64,000 nt of DNA, taken from contig NZ_JASPJX010000002.1 in assembly GCF_030232585.1 (NCBI RefSeq), positions 1-64,000 on the forward strand, read 5' to 3'. This document shows, one piece after another, positions 1 through 8,189 of the stretch. Both the position numbers and the translations under genes were made by a program. Below the pieces are notes generated by a model, which saw only the letters and a program-made list of their open reading frames with translations, had not been told where the DNA came from and searched no databases. Each line of letters starts with the position of its first letter. The first letter of the stretch is position 1. This stretch comes from Corynebacterium sp. MSK008 (GTDB lineage Bacteria > Actinomycetota > Actinomycetes > Mycobacteriales > Mycobacteriaceae).

Positions 1-77
1 AGAACAAAAACAACTGGGATGCCGGTCCGTCCAACATGTCGCGACTCATGCGTCAAGCATGACGCGACTCATGACAT

Positions 78-153
78 TGGTGCGCCCGGAGGGATTCGAA
101 CCCCCAACCTTCTGATCCGTAGTCAGATGCTCTATCCGTTGAGCTACGGGCGC
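78..153 (-). tRNA. tRNA-Arg (anticodon ACG), copy 1
   Basis: Read on the minus strand the sequence folds into a full cloverleaf. The 7-bp acceptor stem begins GCGCCCG, the anticodon loop is CTACGGA (anticodon ACG), and the T-loop is TTCGAAT. The 3' CCA is encoded in the DNA at 78-80. The 73-nt body is base-for-base identical to the copy at 4021-4093, which lacks the encoded CCA. Confidence 0.97.
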
Positions 154-262
154 GTATTCAGTTCGTTGCCGTGTGGACAACGAAGAAGAACATTACACCC
201 GGGTGAACTCACCGCCAAAACCGCAGGCCAAACCAGCAAACATCCCCCAAACACAACTCCAA

Positions 263-1624
263 CTACAACCCCAGCACCGACTTCGCAATCACGAAGTAGA
301 TAACCAGACCGGTCGCGTCGCAGAAGGTGGAGATGAACGGGTTGGAAAATACCGCGGGGTCCGCGCCGACGCTTTTAGCAATGATCGGCATCATGCCGCC
401 GACGGTCGCAGACATAGTGCAGACACAAAATAGTGTGCTTCCTATCACAATCCCGATTTCTTGGCCGAAAACGGCCCACGCGATGGCCAATCCGAGCACG
501 CCCAGCACTGCTCCGAGCGTCGCGCCTACCCGCAGCTCGCGCCACATGACTTTCAGGATGTCGCCTTTGGTGACGTCGTCAAGCGCAAGTGCCCTTGTCA
601 CCGTCGTAGCCGCCTGGTTGCCGGTGTTGCCGCCGGTGCCGGTGAGCAGCGGGATGAACAGCGACAGTACGGTCACCTGCGCGAGCGTGTCCTCGAAAAT
701 GCCCAGGACCTGCACAGTCAAGATCGCAGAGAGCGCCAGCACCAGCAGCCACACGATTCGCGAGCGCACCAGCTTCAGCACCGGGGTCGACAGGTACGGC
801 TGCTTCAGCGACTCAGCGCCACCCTGGCGCGCGGAGTCCTCGCTGTCGGCGTGCTCGACAATGTCGGCGGCCTCGTCGTGGGTGAAAATACCCACGAGGC
901 GGTTGCCGTCGTCGACCACGGGGAACGCGAGCAGCCCTGAGGAGAGCAGGCGGCGCGCGGCGTCCTCGGCGTCGTCACTGACTTGCACCGACGGACGCTC
1001 GCGCATCACGTCACCGACGCGCGCGTCCGGCGCTGCCTTGAACAGGTCCCGCAGCCCCACCACGCCGCACAGCGTGCGCTCCGGATCCACCACGGCGATG
1101 GTGTACACGGTCTCCAGGTCATCCGCATTCGCCCGCAGCTTCTCGACGACCTCCCGCACCCCCTCACCAGGACCAACCGCCGCCACATTGGGGCTCATCG
1201 CGCGGCCGACCGAGCCCTTCTCGTAGCCCAGAATGAGGTTAGTGTCCGCGCGGGCGTCCTCGTCCAGATCCCCCAGGAACCGCTCCGCGATCTCCGCGGG
1301 CATGTTGTCCAGCATGCGCACGCGGTCCTCCGCACCCAGCGCGCTGAACAGCCCGGCGACATCCTCGCTGCCGAGCTCTTCAACAATCTCCGCCTGGTGG
1401 GCGGGATCCAACGCGTCGAACGCCGCAGCCGCACGCTCCGGCGGCAGCAGGCGGATCAGCACAGCACCGCGTTTCGACGGCTGCCGCTCCACCACGTACA
1501 CCACATCGTGCAACGGGATATCCGCCAGCTCCTCGTGGAGCCCGTCCAAGTCGCCGGAGTCCAACCGGTGCCGGTTCAGTTGCTTTTCCAGATGCGCGAT
1601 CGCCGCCGCGTTGGCCGTAGTCAC
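263..1624 (-). CDS. mgtE: MgtE-family magnesium transporter
   Basis: Predicted Mg2+ channel/transporter of the inner membrane, 453 aa, the usual MgtE length. The order is an N-terminal MgtE superhelical domain rich in LPPE/ALDP-type helices (about residues 20-130), two CBS domains (about 135-255) that sense Mg2+ in the family, and five C-terminal membrane helices containing the conserved NTGNQAATT and SNPFISTFCDATGL segments. The reading frame stays open upstream to 2257, but homology begins at the GTG at 1624, so the longer frame is rejected. No strong ribosome site precedes this GTG. It is divergent from the repeat protein at 1764 across a 139-bp gap. Between its stop and the tRNA-Arg I see nothing clear. 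Confidence 0.93.
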   Translation of the reverse strand: MTTANAAAIAHLEKQLNRHRLDSGDLDGLHEELADIPLHDVVYVVERQPSKRGAVLIRLLPPERAAAAFDALDPAHQAEIVEELGSEDVAGLFSALGAEDRVRMLDNMPAEIAERFLGDLDEDARADTNLILGYEKGSVGRAMSPNVAAVGPGEGVREVVEKLRANADDLETVYTIAVVDPERTLCGVVGLRDLFKAAPDARVGDVMRERPSVQVSDDAEDAARRLLSSGLLAFPVVDDGNRLVGIFTHDEAADIVEHADSEDSARQGGAESLKQPYLSTPVLKLVRSRIVWLLVLALSAILTVQVLGIFEDTLAQVTVLSLFIPLLTGTGGNTGNQAATTVTRALALDDVTKGDILKVMWRELRVGATLGAVLGVLGLAIAWAVFGQEIGIVIGSTLFCVCTMSATVGGMMPIIAKSVGADPAVFSNPFISTFCDATGLVIYFVIAKSVLGL

Positions 1625-1763
1625 ACGGCGAGCGTACCCAGACTGAAAATTTTTTCGCGAGAAAGCACCGATTCTTGGCGAGTGTATGTAAAGATCTACG
1701 CGAGATTTGCGATACGTGTCATATATCGCTGACGTTTCCCTGAATACTCCTGGAGGAGCCACC

Positions 1764-3821
1764 ATGGCCAAGTCCATTCGTTCCCGCCGCACCGCCATCG
1801 CGGCGGGCGCCCTATCCCTTGCCCTCGTGGCACCGTTCATCTCCCCGGTCCAGGCCCAGGAAACGGCCACCGAGTCCACTACTGAGGCCGCTGCCGAGCC
1901 CACCACCACTGAGGCAACCCCGACCACGCCGACGAGTGATGCTGAGCCGGCGCCGGCGGAGCAGCCGTCGACAAGCGAGGGCACCACCGCAACCACCTTC
2001 GAGCCGCGCTTCGACACCGCGAACTTCTGGAACACCACCGAGGCAGTGGTAGAAAGGCTGCAGCTGCAGCCGGGCGACATCGTCGCACCGCGCGCAAACA
2101 CCATCTTCAACTGGAAGTTCCGCAACGACAACGGCACGCTGACCCTGATCCGCCCGCAGTCCGCGACAGCGTTCCGTACCGGTGCACAAGACATCCCCGT
2201 GCGGGTCACCCCGGCGAACGGTCCGGCGTTTACCACTACCCTGCGTGTCAACATCATCGACGAGCGCCCGGGCTCCGAATGGGAAAAACAGCTGGATACT
2301 CGCTACGAGGTGGATTTTGAGAAGTCCACCTCCGCGAAGCCCGTGGCGGACCTCACCCTGCCGGAGGGCGTGACCGTGTCCAAGAACGGCGCCGCTCTGC
2401 CGACTGGCTGGACCGTCTCCAACGACGGCACCACCATCCGCGTCACCCCACCGACCACGTTCAAGGAAGGCGACTTCGACCTTCCAATCAAGGTGAACGA
2501 CGGCACTGACACGTTCGATGCGACCCTGAAGATCGCGGCCAAGAACCCGTCGAAGACACCCGCGGAGACGGCGGGCACTGTCGCAGACATTCTCGGCCCT
2601 GTCCTGGGCGGCCTGATTGGGGCTGGCACCGGCGGCGGGCTAATTGGCAACATCATCGGGGGTCTCACCGGTGGCGGAAGCGGCGGCGGCGAGGGCGAAA
2701 CCGGCGGTGGAACTGGCCGCTTGATCAACGTTGTGATCACCAACAACGCGAACCCGTCGAACATCGGCAACAACAACGGCAGCCCGAACGTGGTCATCAC
2801 CGACAACGTCAACCCGCGGGACAACTTTTCCAATAATGGCAACCCCAACGTAGTGATCACTAATAACGCGAACCCGTCGGTGGTAATCACCGGCAACGCG
2901 AACCCGACCGTCGAAATCAAGGACAACCTGTCCAACAACGGCAACCCGTCCGTGGTCGTCACCGGCAATGCGAACCCGGTGATCACGGGCAACGCCAACC
3001 CGGTCATCACGGGCAACGCCAACCCGGTCATCACGGGCAACGCGAACCCGGTCATCACCGGTAACGCCAACGACAATGGTTCCAACAATTCGGTCGTAGT
3101 CACCGACAATGCGAATCCCGTGGTCACGAACAACGCCAACAACAACGGCAATGACAACTTCCGGGACGCCGGCTCGAACAACTCCGTCGTGGTCACCAAC
3201 AACGCCAACCCGGTCATCACGGGCAATGCGAACGACAACTTCCGGGACGCTGGCTCGAACAACTCCGTCGTGGTGACCGACAACGTCAACCCGATTGTCA
3301 GCGACAACGCCAACAACAACAGCCTCATCGCTACCGGCAACGCGAACCCGGAGGTGCTCGTCACTGGCAACGCCAACGGCGGCTTGCTGGGCGTCGGTTC
3401 CTCCCGTAAGCGTAACGGCGAGGGCACGGGCGGCAACCACCTCGTTGATGCCAACGTCGGCGTCGACGGCGGTTCCTCCGACCCGCGCTGCATCGCTTCC
3501 CTGGTGGGCCTGGGTCTGCCGTTGGTTGTTCTGATCCCGCTTGTGCTGGCCGGCCAGGTTAACGTCCCGGGCCTGAACGACACTGCCAAGCAGGCGGAGC
3601 GCGCATTCGACGACGCTGCACGTCAGTTCAACGTCGAGCCCGCACAGCTCACTGCCGCTGGTGGCGCAGCCGCGGGTGTGGTAGCCGCCCTGCTCGTGAC
3701 CGCCGTTGTCCGCACGTGCATCCCGCAAATTAACGGCGTCGATGTCACCATCGGCGGCAGCAGCAACAACGCCCCGGCTGAGACCGTCGCCGCCCCGGTG
3801 GTGGACACCCGCCAGAGCTAG
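1764..3821 (+). CDS. Secreted, membrane-anchored NANP-repeat surface protein
   Basis: 685 aa. It has a Sec signal peptide (basic MAKSIRSRR, hydrophobic core, cleavage near VQAQ), then a Thr/Glu/Pro-rich linker, then two Ig-like/YPDG-type modules (about 75-265). A Gly-rich hinge with GGG runs follows, then an Asn-rich repeat tract (about 320-540) built from VVITxNANP and related units. The C-terminal region starts at DPRCIASLVG and has two hydrophobic helices bounded by Cys residues. The ATG is chosen because GGAGGAG lies 5 bases upstream and the signal peptide starts there. No LPxTG motif is visible. The C-terminal module is shared with the protein at 33849-34493. Function is unknown; a surface stalk or adhesin is an inference from repeats plus anchoring. 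Confidence 0.85.
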   Translation: MAKSIRSRRTAIAAGALSLALVAPFISPVQAQETATESTTEAAAEPTTTEATPTTPTSDAEPAPAEQPSTSEGTTATTFEPRFDTANFWNTTEAVVERLQLQPGDIVAPRANTIFNWKFRNDNGTLTLIRPQSATAFRTGAQDIPVRVTPANGPAFTTTLRVNIIDERPGSEWEKQLDTRYEVDFEKSTSAKPVADLTLPEGVTVSKNGAALPTGWTVSNDGTTIRVTPPTTFKEGDFDLPIKVNDGTDTFDATLKIAAKNPSKTPAETAGTVADILGPVLGGLIGAGTGGGLIGNIIGGLTGGGSGGGEGETGGGTGRLINVVITNNANPSNIGNNNGSPNVVITDNVNPRDNFSNNGNPNVVITNNANPSVVITGNANPTVEIKDNLSNNGNPSVVVTGNANPVITGNANPVITGNANPVITGNANPVITGNANDNGSNNSVVVTDNANPVVTNNANNNGNDNFRDAGSNNSVVVTNNANPVITGNANDNFRDAGSNNSVVVTDNVNPIVSDNANNNSLIATGNANPEVLVTGNANGGLLGVGSSRKRNGEGTGGNHLVDANVGVDGGSSDPRCIASLVGLGLPLVVLIPLVLAGQVNVPGLNDTAKQAERAFDDAARQFNVEPAQLTAAGGAAAGVVAALLVTAVVRTCIPQINGVDVTIGGSSNNAPAETVAAPVVDTRQS
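2722..3385 (+). repeat. Degenerate Asn-rich coding repeat tract with a perfect 24-bp tandem core
   Basis: The DNA encodes many units of the pattern NANPxVITx, with variants N(V/D)NP and NNGS/NNGN. The core at 2973-3068 is four tandem 24-bp units (aacccggtcatcacgggcaa plus cgcc), nearly identical, each encoding NPVITGNA. A longer block starting cttccgggacgc occurs at 3159 and again at 3239 with one third-position change in the first 30 bases. All repeat lengths are multiples of three, so copy-number change would keep the frame. Confidence 0.9.
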
Positions 3822-3835
3822 TACGGCCACCTGAT

Positions 3836-3859
3836 AGCCCCGCCCCGGCGGGGCTTTTC
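3836..3859 (+). terminator. Rho-independent terminator of the NANP-repeat gene
   Basis: A perfect 9-bp stem, AGCCCCGCC / GGCGGGGCT, with a 2-nt loop is followed by TTTCT. It starts 14 bases after the stop codon at 3821. Confidence 0.88.
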
Positions 3860-3881
3860 TGTTGGAGGACCCGACACATCA

Positions 3882-3950
3882 CGGCGGAATCTGTCAGAGC
3901 GCCCTCATACCCCCAGGTCGTCGCAAACGGCTGCCGTAATCTGTCAGGAC
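3882..3950. repeat. 69-bp convergent-intergenic repeat, copy A
   Basis: One of three 69-bp copies in the window (others at 8985 and 14692). It starts CGGCGGAATCTGTCAGA, has a central ACCCCCAGGTC, and ends TAATCTGTCAGGAC, so the motif AATCTGTCAG stands at both ends in direct orientation. By hand count copy A matches copy B at 58 of 69 positions. It lies between a plus-strand gene terminator and the minus-strand tRNA-Arg. No coding potential is evident. Confidence 0.85.
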
Positions 3951-4020
3951 TCGCCCCCAAACACACCCACAAACGCCGAAAACCCCCGCCAAGCAGGGGT
4001 TTCCGCACGAAAGACAAGAG

Positions 4021-4093
4021 TGCGCCCGGAGGGATTCGAACCCCCAACCTTCTGATCCGTAGTCAGATGCTCTATCCGTTGAGCTACGGGCGC
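4021..4093 (-). tRNA. tRNA-Arg (anticodon ACG), copy 2
   Basis: Identical over its whole 73-nt body to the tRNA at 81-153, including the CTACGGA anticodon loop. The DNA after the discriminator base reads CTC, so CCA is not encoded here. It is immediately followed on the same strand side by tRNA-Ser(GCU). Confidence 0.97.
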
Positions 4094-4094
4094 G

Positions 4095-4185
4095 TGGCGG
4101 AGATGACAGGATTTGAACCTGCGGCCCCCGTCAAGGGGGCAACTCCTTAGCAGGGAGCCCCATTCGGCCACTCTGGCACATCTCC
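4095..4185 (-). tRNA. tRNA-Ser (anticodon GCU)
   Basis: A class II tRNA with a long variable arm (GCCCCC...GGGGGC). The acceptor stem is GGAGATG/CATCTCC, the anticodon loop CTGCTAA, the T-loop TTCAAAT, and the CCA at the 3' end (4095-4097) is encoded. Confidence 0.97.
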
Positions 4186-4270
4186 AGACCTTGCTCCACA
4201 TTACTCTGTCGCCTCCGCGCGTCCAAATACACCCCGAAACCACGAGGGCGAAATCCGTATACTCGGCTAC

Positions 4271-4768
4271 ATGAAAATCCACACGTGGCTCACCTCCGGC
4301 CTCGCCGCCCGCGATACTTCCAATGACCCGTCTGACTACCTCGTTTGGTTCCCAGCCAAGCTGGATTCGCTTACTGTTGGCCCGCTGGTCGGCGAGAGCG
4401 CGTCCGTGCCGTTCTATTTCACCCCGAAGACTTCCGCGCTGGCCAAGTCCGCGGATGGCATTGTCCTCCTCGGCGTCCCTCTCGGCGATTTGGAGGGCTC
4501 GTGGCGCGCGGACAACCTCGGCAGCTCCACCGAGTCCATCTCGGAGGTCGCGGGCCTGCTCGGCGAGAACTTCGCGTACCGCAACGACGGCGCCGCGGTG
4601 GTGCAGCTGCGCGGCGAGTTCCCGATTGAGAAGGTGCAGGTCGTCGCCGGCCAGAATCGTCCGGATACGAAGCGAGCAAAGGATTTGCTCATCGACGTCC
4701 CTTCAGACTTCCCCGGCACCCGCCAATTCCACACCATGCCAGAGCTGTTCCCGGACGAGATCGTCTAA
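4271..4768 (+). CDS. Conserved hypothetical protein
   Basis: 165 aa starting MKIHTWLTSG. No signal peptide or membrane segment is visible. The protein is acidic, with several Asp/Glu turns and a mixed alpha/beta look, and contains a YLVWFPAKLD segment near the N-terminus and a TRQFHTMPELF tail. I do not recognise a family. It stands alone between tRNA genes and ends in its own bidirectional terminator, so its context gives no functional hint. Codon use matches the neighbours, which argues for a real, resident gene. Confidence 0.75.
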   Translation: MKIHTWLTSGLAARDTSNDPSDYLVWFPAKLDSLTVGPLVGESASVPFYFTPKTSALAKSADGIVLLGVPLGDLEGSWRADNLGSSTESISEVAGLLGENFAYRNDGAAVVQLRGEFPIEKVQVVAGQNRPDTKRAKDLLIDVPSDFPGTRQFHTMPELFPDEIV

Positions 4769-4784
4769 CCCACACCGGCAATAG

Positions 4785-4819
4785 AAAAACCGGCCAGGTG
4801 AAGCACCTGGCCGGTTTTT
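4785..4819. terminator. Bidirectional terminator
   Basis: A perfect 16-bp inverted repeat, AAAAACCGGCCAGGTG / CACCTGGCCGGTTTTT, with loop AAG gives a U-run in both directions. It serves the plus-strand gene at 4271 and the minus-strand tRNA-Ser at 4917. Confidence 0.93.
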
Positions 4820-4916
4820 CGTCGTTAGGCAGCTGCTACGCCGCGCCCTTGGCGGACGAGCCGCCGATGGAGGGAAACCGGAAGGCGTCGTTAAGCAAAG
4901 GCCCCCGAAAAGTAAT

Positions 4917-5004
<88 letters not shown>

Positions 5005-5035
5005 AACTCGAAGCAGTCTAACGTAGCCTGGCCGC

Positions 5036-5971
5036 ATGAAAGCAATCAATGAGGAACTGAAGCTTATCGACGTCGCTACGCCCGACCTCCGCGACGGTGA
5101 AGTCCTGGTCAAGGTCGTCGCCGCCGGCGTGAACCGCGGCGATCTGATGCAGGCCGCCGGGAAGTACCCGCCGCCGAAGGGCGAGTCCGAGATTATGGGG
5201 CTGGAGTGCGCGGGTGTGATCGTGGACCCGGGCACGACTGGCCGCAAGGAAGGCGAGGAGGTCGGCTGCCTGCTCGCCGGCGGCGGCTACGCGGAGTACG
5301 TGGCGGTGCCGGAGGGCCAGCTCACGCCGATCCCGGAAGGCCTGACGGTTGAGGAGACCGCCGGCGTGGTCGAGGTGGCGTGCACGGTGTGGTCGAACTT
5401 GGGCATGGTGGCCGGGATTGCTAAAGGCGACCGCGTGCTCATCCACGGCGGCGCGGGCGGCATCGGCTCCTTTGCCATCCAGATGTGCAAGGCGCTCGGC
5501 TGCGAGGTCGCGGTGACTGCCGGAAGCCAAGAGAAGCTCGAGTACTGCCGCGAGCTCGGCGCCGACATCCTGATCAACTACAAGGAGCAGGACTTCGCCG
5601 AGGAGCTGCCTGGGTGGGCCGACGCGATCCTGGACGTGGTTGGCGGGCCGTACCTGGAACAGAACATCAAGACGCTGAACACGGACGGCCACCTCATCGT
5701 CATCGCGGTGCAGGGCGGGCCGAAGGGCACCCTGTCGCTGGGCCGGATGATGCCGCGGCGCCTGTCCGTCACCGCGACGACCCTGCGCGCACGCCCCCGG
5801 CCGATGAAGGCGTCGATTGTCGCCTCCACGGTGGAAAATGTGTGGCCGCTGATCGAGTCCGGCAAGATCGCCCCGAACATCTCCGAGCGCTTCCCGCTCG
5901 AAGACGCAAAGAAGGCCCACGAGCACCTGGATTCCGGCGACAACACGGGGAAAATCATCCTGACGGTTTAG
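5036..5971 (+). CDS. NAD(P)H:quinone oxidoreductase-like, MDR superfamily (PIG3 type)
   Basis: 311 aa, cytosolic. The N-terminal GroES-like domain (1-120) contains VVAAGVNRGDLMQAAGKYPPP, typical of the PIG3/quinone reductase branch, and has no catalytic zinc cysteines. The Rossmann domain carries a nucleotide-binding HGGAGGIGSFAIQ motif near 142. The family reduces quinones or enals with NADPH; the substrate here is unknown. It occupies the position of Rv3777 next to the aminotransferase-like gene at the edge of the arabinogalactan locus. It overlaps that convergent gene by 4 bases. Confidence 0.9.
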   Translation: MKAINEELKLIDVATPDLRDGEVLVKVVAAGVNRGDLMQAAGKYPPPKGESEIMGLECAGVIVDPGTTGRKEGEEVGCLLAGGGYAEYVAVPEGQLTPIPEGLTVEETAGVVEVACTVWSNLGMVAGIAKGDRVLIHGGAGGIGSFAIQMCKALGCEVAVTAGSQEKLEYCRELGADILINYKEQDFAEELPGWADAILDVVGGPYLEQNIKTLNTDGHLIVIAVQGGPKGTLSLGRMMPRRLSVTATTLRARPRPMKASIVASTVENVWPLIESGKIAPNISERFPLEDAKKAHEHLDSGDNTGKIILTV

Positions 5972-7179
5972 GCCAAAGACGCCACCGTCCGCACCAGCTG
6001 CTCGATGTCGTTTTGGGTGTTAAACGGCGACATGGCGATGGTCACGGCGCCGCCCATGTCGGCGACGCCCATGTCGTCGAGAAGCGGTGTGGCGCACGTC
6101 TTTGTGGCCACGATGCCGTTGGCGAGCAGCCGCTGCAGCACAGTTTCGCTGGGCACGCCCGTCACGCCGAACGCCAGGCGCGGGATGCGCTCGACGCGCG
6201 CGTCCTCGGCCGCCTCGCCGCTCACGCCGACGATGTGCACTGCGGGCAGGGTGCCCAGAAACGTGTGCAGGTCGTCCCGCAGGCCGTTGAGGTAGGCGGT
6301 GGTCGCGTCCAGGGAGTGCTTCAGGCGGTTGCGCCGGGTCGCACGGCCGGTGAAGCCCTCGACCAGGGAGGCATAGTGGTCCACCACCGCCGGCACCGCG
6401 CCCGCCAGGCCCTGGGAGACCTCCAGGTCCAGCGCCTCCATGTCCAGGCGCTTGAACATCGCGGAGTCGCGGAAGATCAGTGCAGCGATGTCCGGCCCGC
6501 CCAGCTGAGCGATGTCCACCGCGGCCACGTCCGCGCCCCAGGCCTCGAGGTCAACGGGGCGGTAGGGGACGTACGCCGTGGCGTCCACAAGCACCCACGC
6601 CCTCGACTTCGCGCGCACAGCCTCCGCGATGTCGGCCACCCGCACCACGTTGCCCAGCTCCGCGTGCGCCGCCGGCACGGACACCAGGCGGGTGGAGCCG
6701 TCCGCGATCTCGCTGTACTGCCACGCCGGCAGATCGCCGGTGGCCAGGTCCGCCTGCGCCCACACCTCATCCAACCCGGCGCGCTGCAGGCGCTTGGTCA
6801 GGTGCGGGCGGTCCAGCGGGTTCAGCACCACGGAGGAGTTGCGGCGCAGCATCGGCTTCATCGCGTTGACCAGCGCCGAGTACAGCGCAGGCACGCTCGG
6901 GCCGAGCACCACCTGATCCGCCGTCACGCCGGTCAGATCCGCGATGGCCACCCGCGCCGCCTCCGGGTACTGCACGCCCTCCGGCTGGCCCAGCGCCTCC
7001 TTGGAGTGCGAGCCCAGCACCGGCTCCGGCGGCGGCACCAACGCCGCGCTGCGGAAGCTTCTCGAGACCGCCGTGGCCACCTTCTCCGGCACCTGCGGCT
7101 GCGTGTGGGCGTTCAGGTACGTCCAGCCGCTACCGAGCGATGTGTAGAGCCCGCGCACTCCCCACACGTCATATGCCAC
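5968..7179 (-). CDS. Class V aminotransferase / cysteine desulfurase-like protein lacking the PLP lysine
   Basis: 403 aa from a GTG at 7179 with GGGAGG about 8 bases upstream. The fold of NifS/SufS-like enzymes is recognisable throughout, including LVDATAYVPYRPVD near 198-210, where the family has its PLP-binding Asp. The segment that normally reads SxHKxxGP, with the Schiff-base lysine, reads DIAQLGGPDI (222-231) instead. So no catalytic lysine is present at the expected place. Position and orientation match the Rv3778c-type gene beside the galactan export genes. It may be a non-catalytic or repurposed family member; its partner or ligand is unknown. Confidence 0.82.
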   Translation of the reverse strand: MAYDVWGVRGLYTSLGSGWTYLNAHTQPQVPEKVATAVSRSFRSAALVPPPEPVLGSHSKEALGQPEGVQYPEAARVAIADLTGVTADQVVLGPSVPALYSALVNAMKPMLRRNSSVVLNPLDRPHLTKRLQRAGLDEVWAQADLATGDLPAWQYSEIADGSTRLVSVPAAHAELGNVVRVADIAEAVRAKSRAWVLVDATAYVPYRPVDLEAWGADVAAVDIAQLGGPDIAALIFRDSAMFKRLDMEALDLEVSQGLAGAVPAVVDHYASLVEGFTGRATRRNRLKHSLDATTAYLNGLRDDLHTFLGTLPAVHIVGVSGEAAEDARVERIPRLAFGVTGVPSETVLQRLLANGIVATKTCATPLLDDMGVADMGGAVTIAMSPFNTQNDIEQLVRTVASLA

Positions 7180-7284
7180 GGCCGACCTCCCTTCAGGCAA
7201 GAATGTCCTAATTATGCACGCCCGTCCGACACGGCGCACACCGCCAGCTCGGGTGCGCAAATACAGTGCACTAGGGTGATCTGC

Positions 7285-8172
7285 GTGCACAACCAAGAAC
7301 AGCTGCGCCAAGACGTCGCCCGCATGACCAGCCCTCCGGGCGAAGACACGCCGCCGTCGAAGTCCAAGACCTTCCGGCGCGCGTTCGACGACCTCATCCG
7401 CGGCTGGGGCCAGCACGAACTCTGGCTGCAACTGGGATGGCAGGACATCAAGCAGCGGTATAAGAGGTCCACCCTCGGCCCGCTCTGGATCACCATCGCC
7501 ACCGGTGTGATGTCGCTGGCGCTGGGCTTGCTCTACTCCATGCTGTTCCAGATCGACGTCGCAGATTTTCTCCCGCACGTCACCGTCGGCTTCATCGTCT
7601 GGGGCTTCATCTCCGGCTGCATCAAGGACGGCGCGAACGTCTTCATCGAAAACGAAGGCCTAATCAAACAGCTCCCCTCTGCGTTAAGCGTGCACGTGTA
7701 CCGCCTGGTGTGGCGCCAACTACTGTTTTTGGCGCACAACATGGTGATCTGGCTGTTGTTGGTGCTGATCTTCCGCATCCCGCTGACCCTGCACACACTG
7801 CTCTTCATCCCCGGCCTGGCCCTGCTTGTGGTCAACGGCGTGTGGGTGGCCATGTTCTTCGGCATGGTGGCCACCCGTTTCCGCGACGTCGCCCCGCTGC
7901 TGGAAGCCCTGGTGCAGCTGCTGTTCTACGTCACCCCGATCGTCTGGACCACCCGCACCCTCAAGGACCAGGGCGGCGAGGTAGCCCAGCGCGCCATGCT
8001 CGCCGAGGTCAACCCCCTCTACCACTACCTCGAGATCGTGCGCGCCCCGCTTATCGACGAACCGTTGGCCACCTACCACTGGGGCATCGTCCTCGCCTGC
8101 ACCGTCGCCGGCGTCCTGATCACCCTGCTTGCCATGAAGCGCTGGCGCTTCCGCGTGCCGTACTGGGTTTAG
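7285..8172 (+). CDS. wzm: ABC-2 permease for galactan export (Wzm)
   Basis: 295 aa inner-membrane permease with six hydrophobic helices and the family signature KQRYKRSTLGPLWI near residues 55-68. It pairs with Wzt to flip lipid-linked galactan across the membrane, as shown for Rv3783/Rv3781-type proteins. GTG 7285 is chosen as start because AGGGTGAT lies 4-5 bases before it. ATG 7324 is a weaker alternative without a ribosome site. It is co-directional with wzt (17-bp gap) and divergent from the aminotransferase-like gene. Confidence 0.9.
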   Translation: MHNQEQLRQDVARMTSPPGEDTPPSKSKTFRRAFDDLIRGWGQHELWLQLGWQDIKQRYKRSTLGPLWITIATGVMSLALGLLYSMLFQIDVADFLPHVTVGFIVWGFISGCIKDGANVFIENEGLIKQLPSALSVHVYRLVWRQLLFLAHNMVIWLLLVLIFRIPLTLHTLLFIPGLALLVVNGVWVAMFFGMVATRFRDVAPLLEALVQLLFYVTPIVWTTRTLKDQGGEVAQRAMLAEVNPLYHYLEIVRAPLIDEPLATYHWGIVLACTVAGVLITLLAMKRWRFRVPYWV

Positions 8173-8189
8173 GAGTTTAGGAGTTTCAC

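Noticed and set aside
40..73. Direct repeat CGCGACTCATG next to tRNA-Arg
   Set aside because: Two 11-bp copies at 40-50 and 63-73 only; too short and at the window edge to interpret.
2973..3068. CRISPR array
   Set aside because: The 24-bp units are directly tandem without spacers and encode in-frame peptide repeats; no cas genes are present.
2303..3589. 428-residue minus-strand open frame over the NANP-repeat gene
   Set aside because: It mirrors the repeat codons of the plus-strand gene, which has a ribosome site, a signal peptide and a terminator; the antisense product is only low-complexity repeats.
81..4095. Prophage or integrative element bounded by tRNA att sites
   Set aside because: No integrase, phage or transfer genes lie between the two tRNA-Arg copies; mgtE is a housekeeping transporter.
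5485..7284. 600-residue N-terminal extension of wzm
   Set aside because: The extension overlaps the oxidoreductase and aminotransferase-like genes, and homology to Wzm starts only near 7285.
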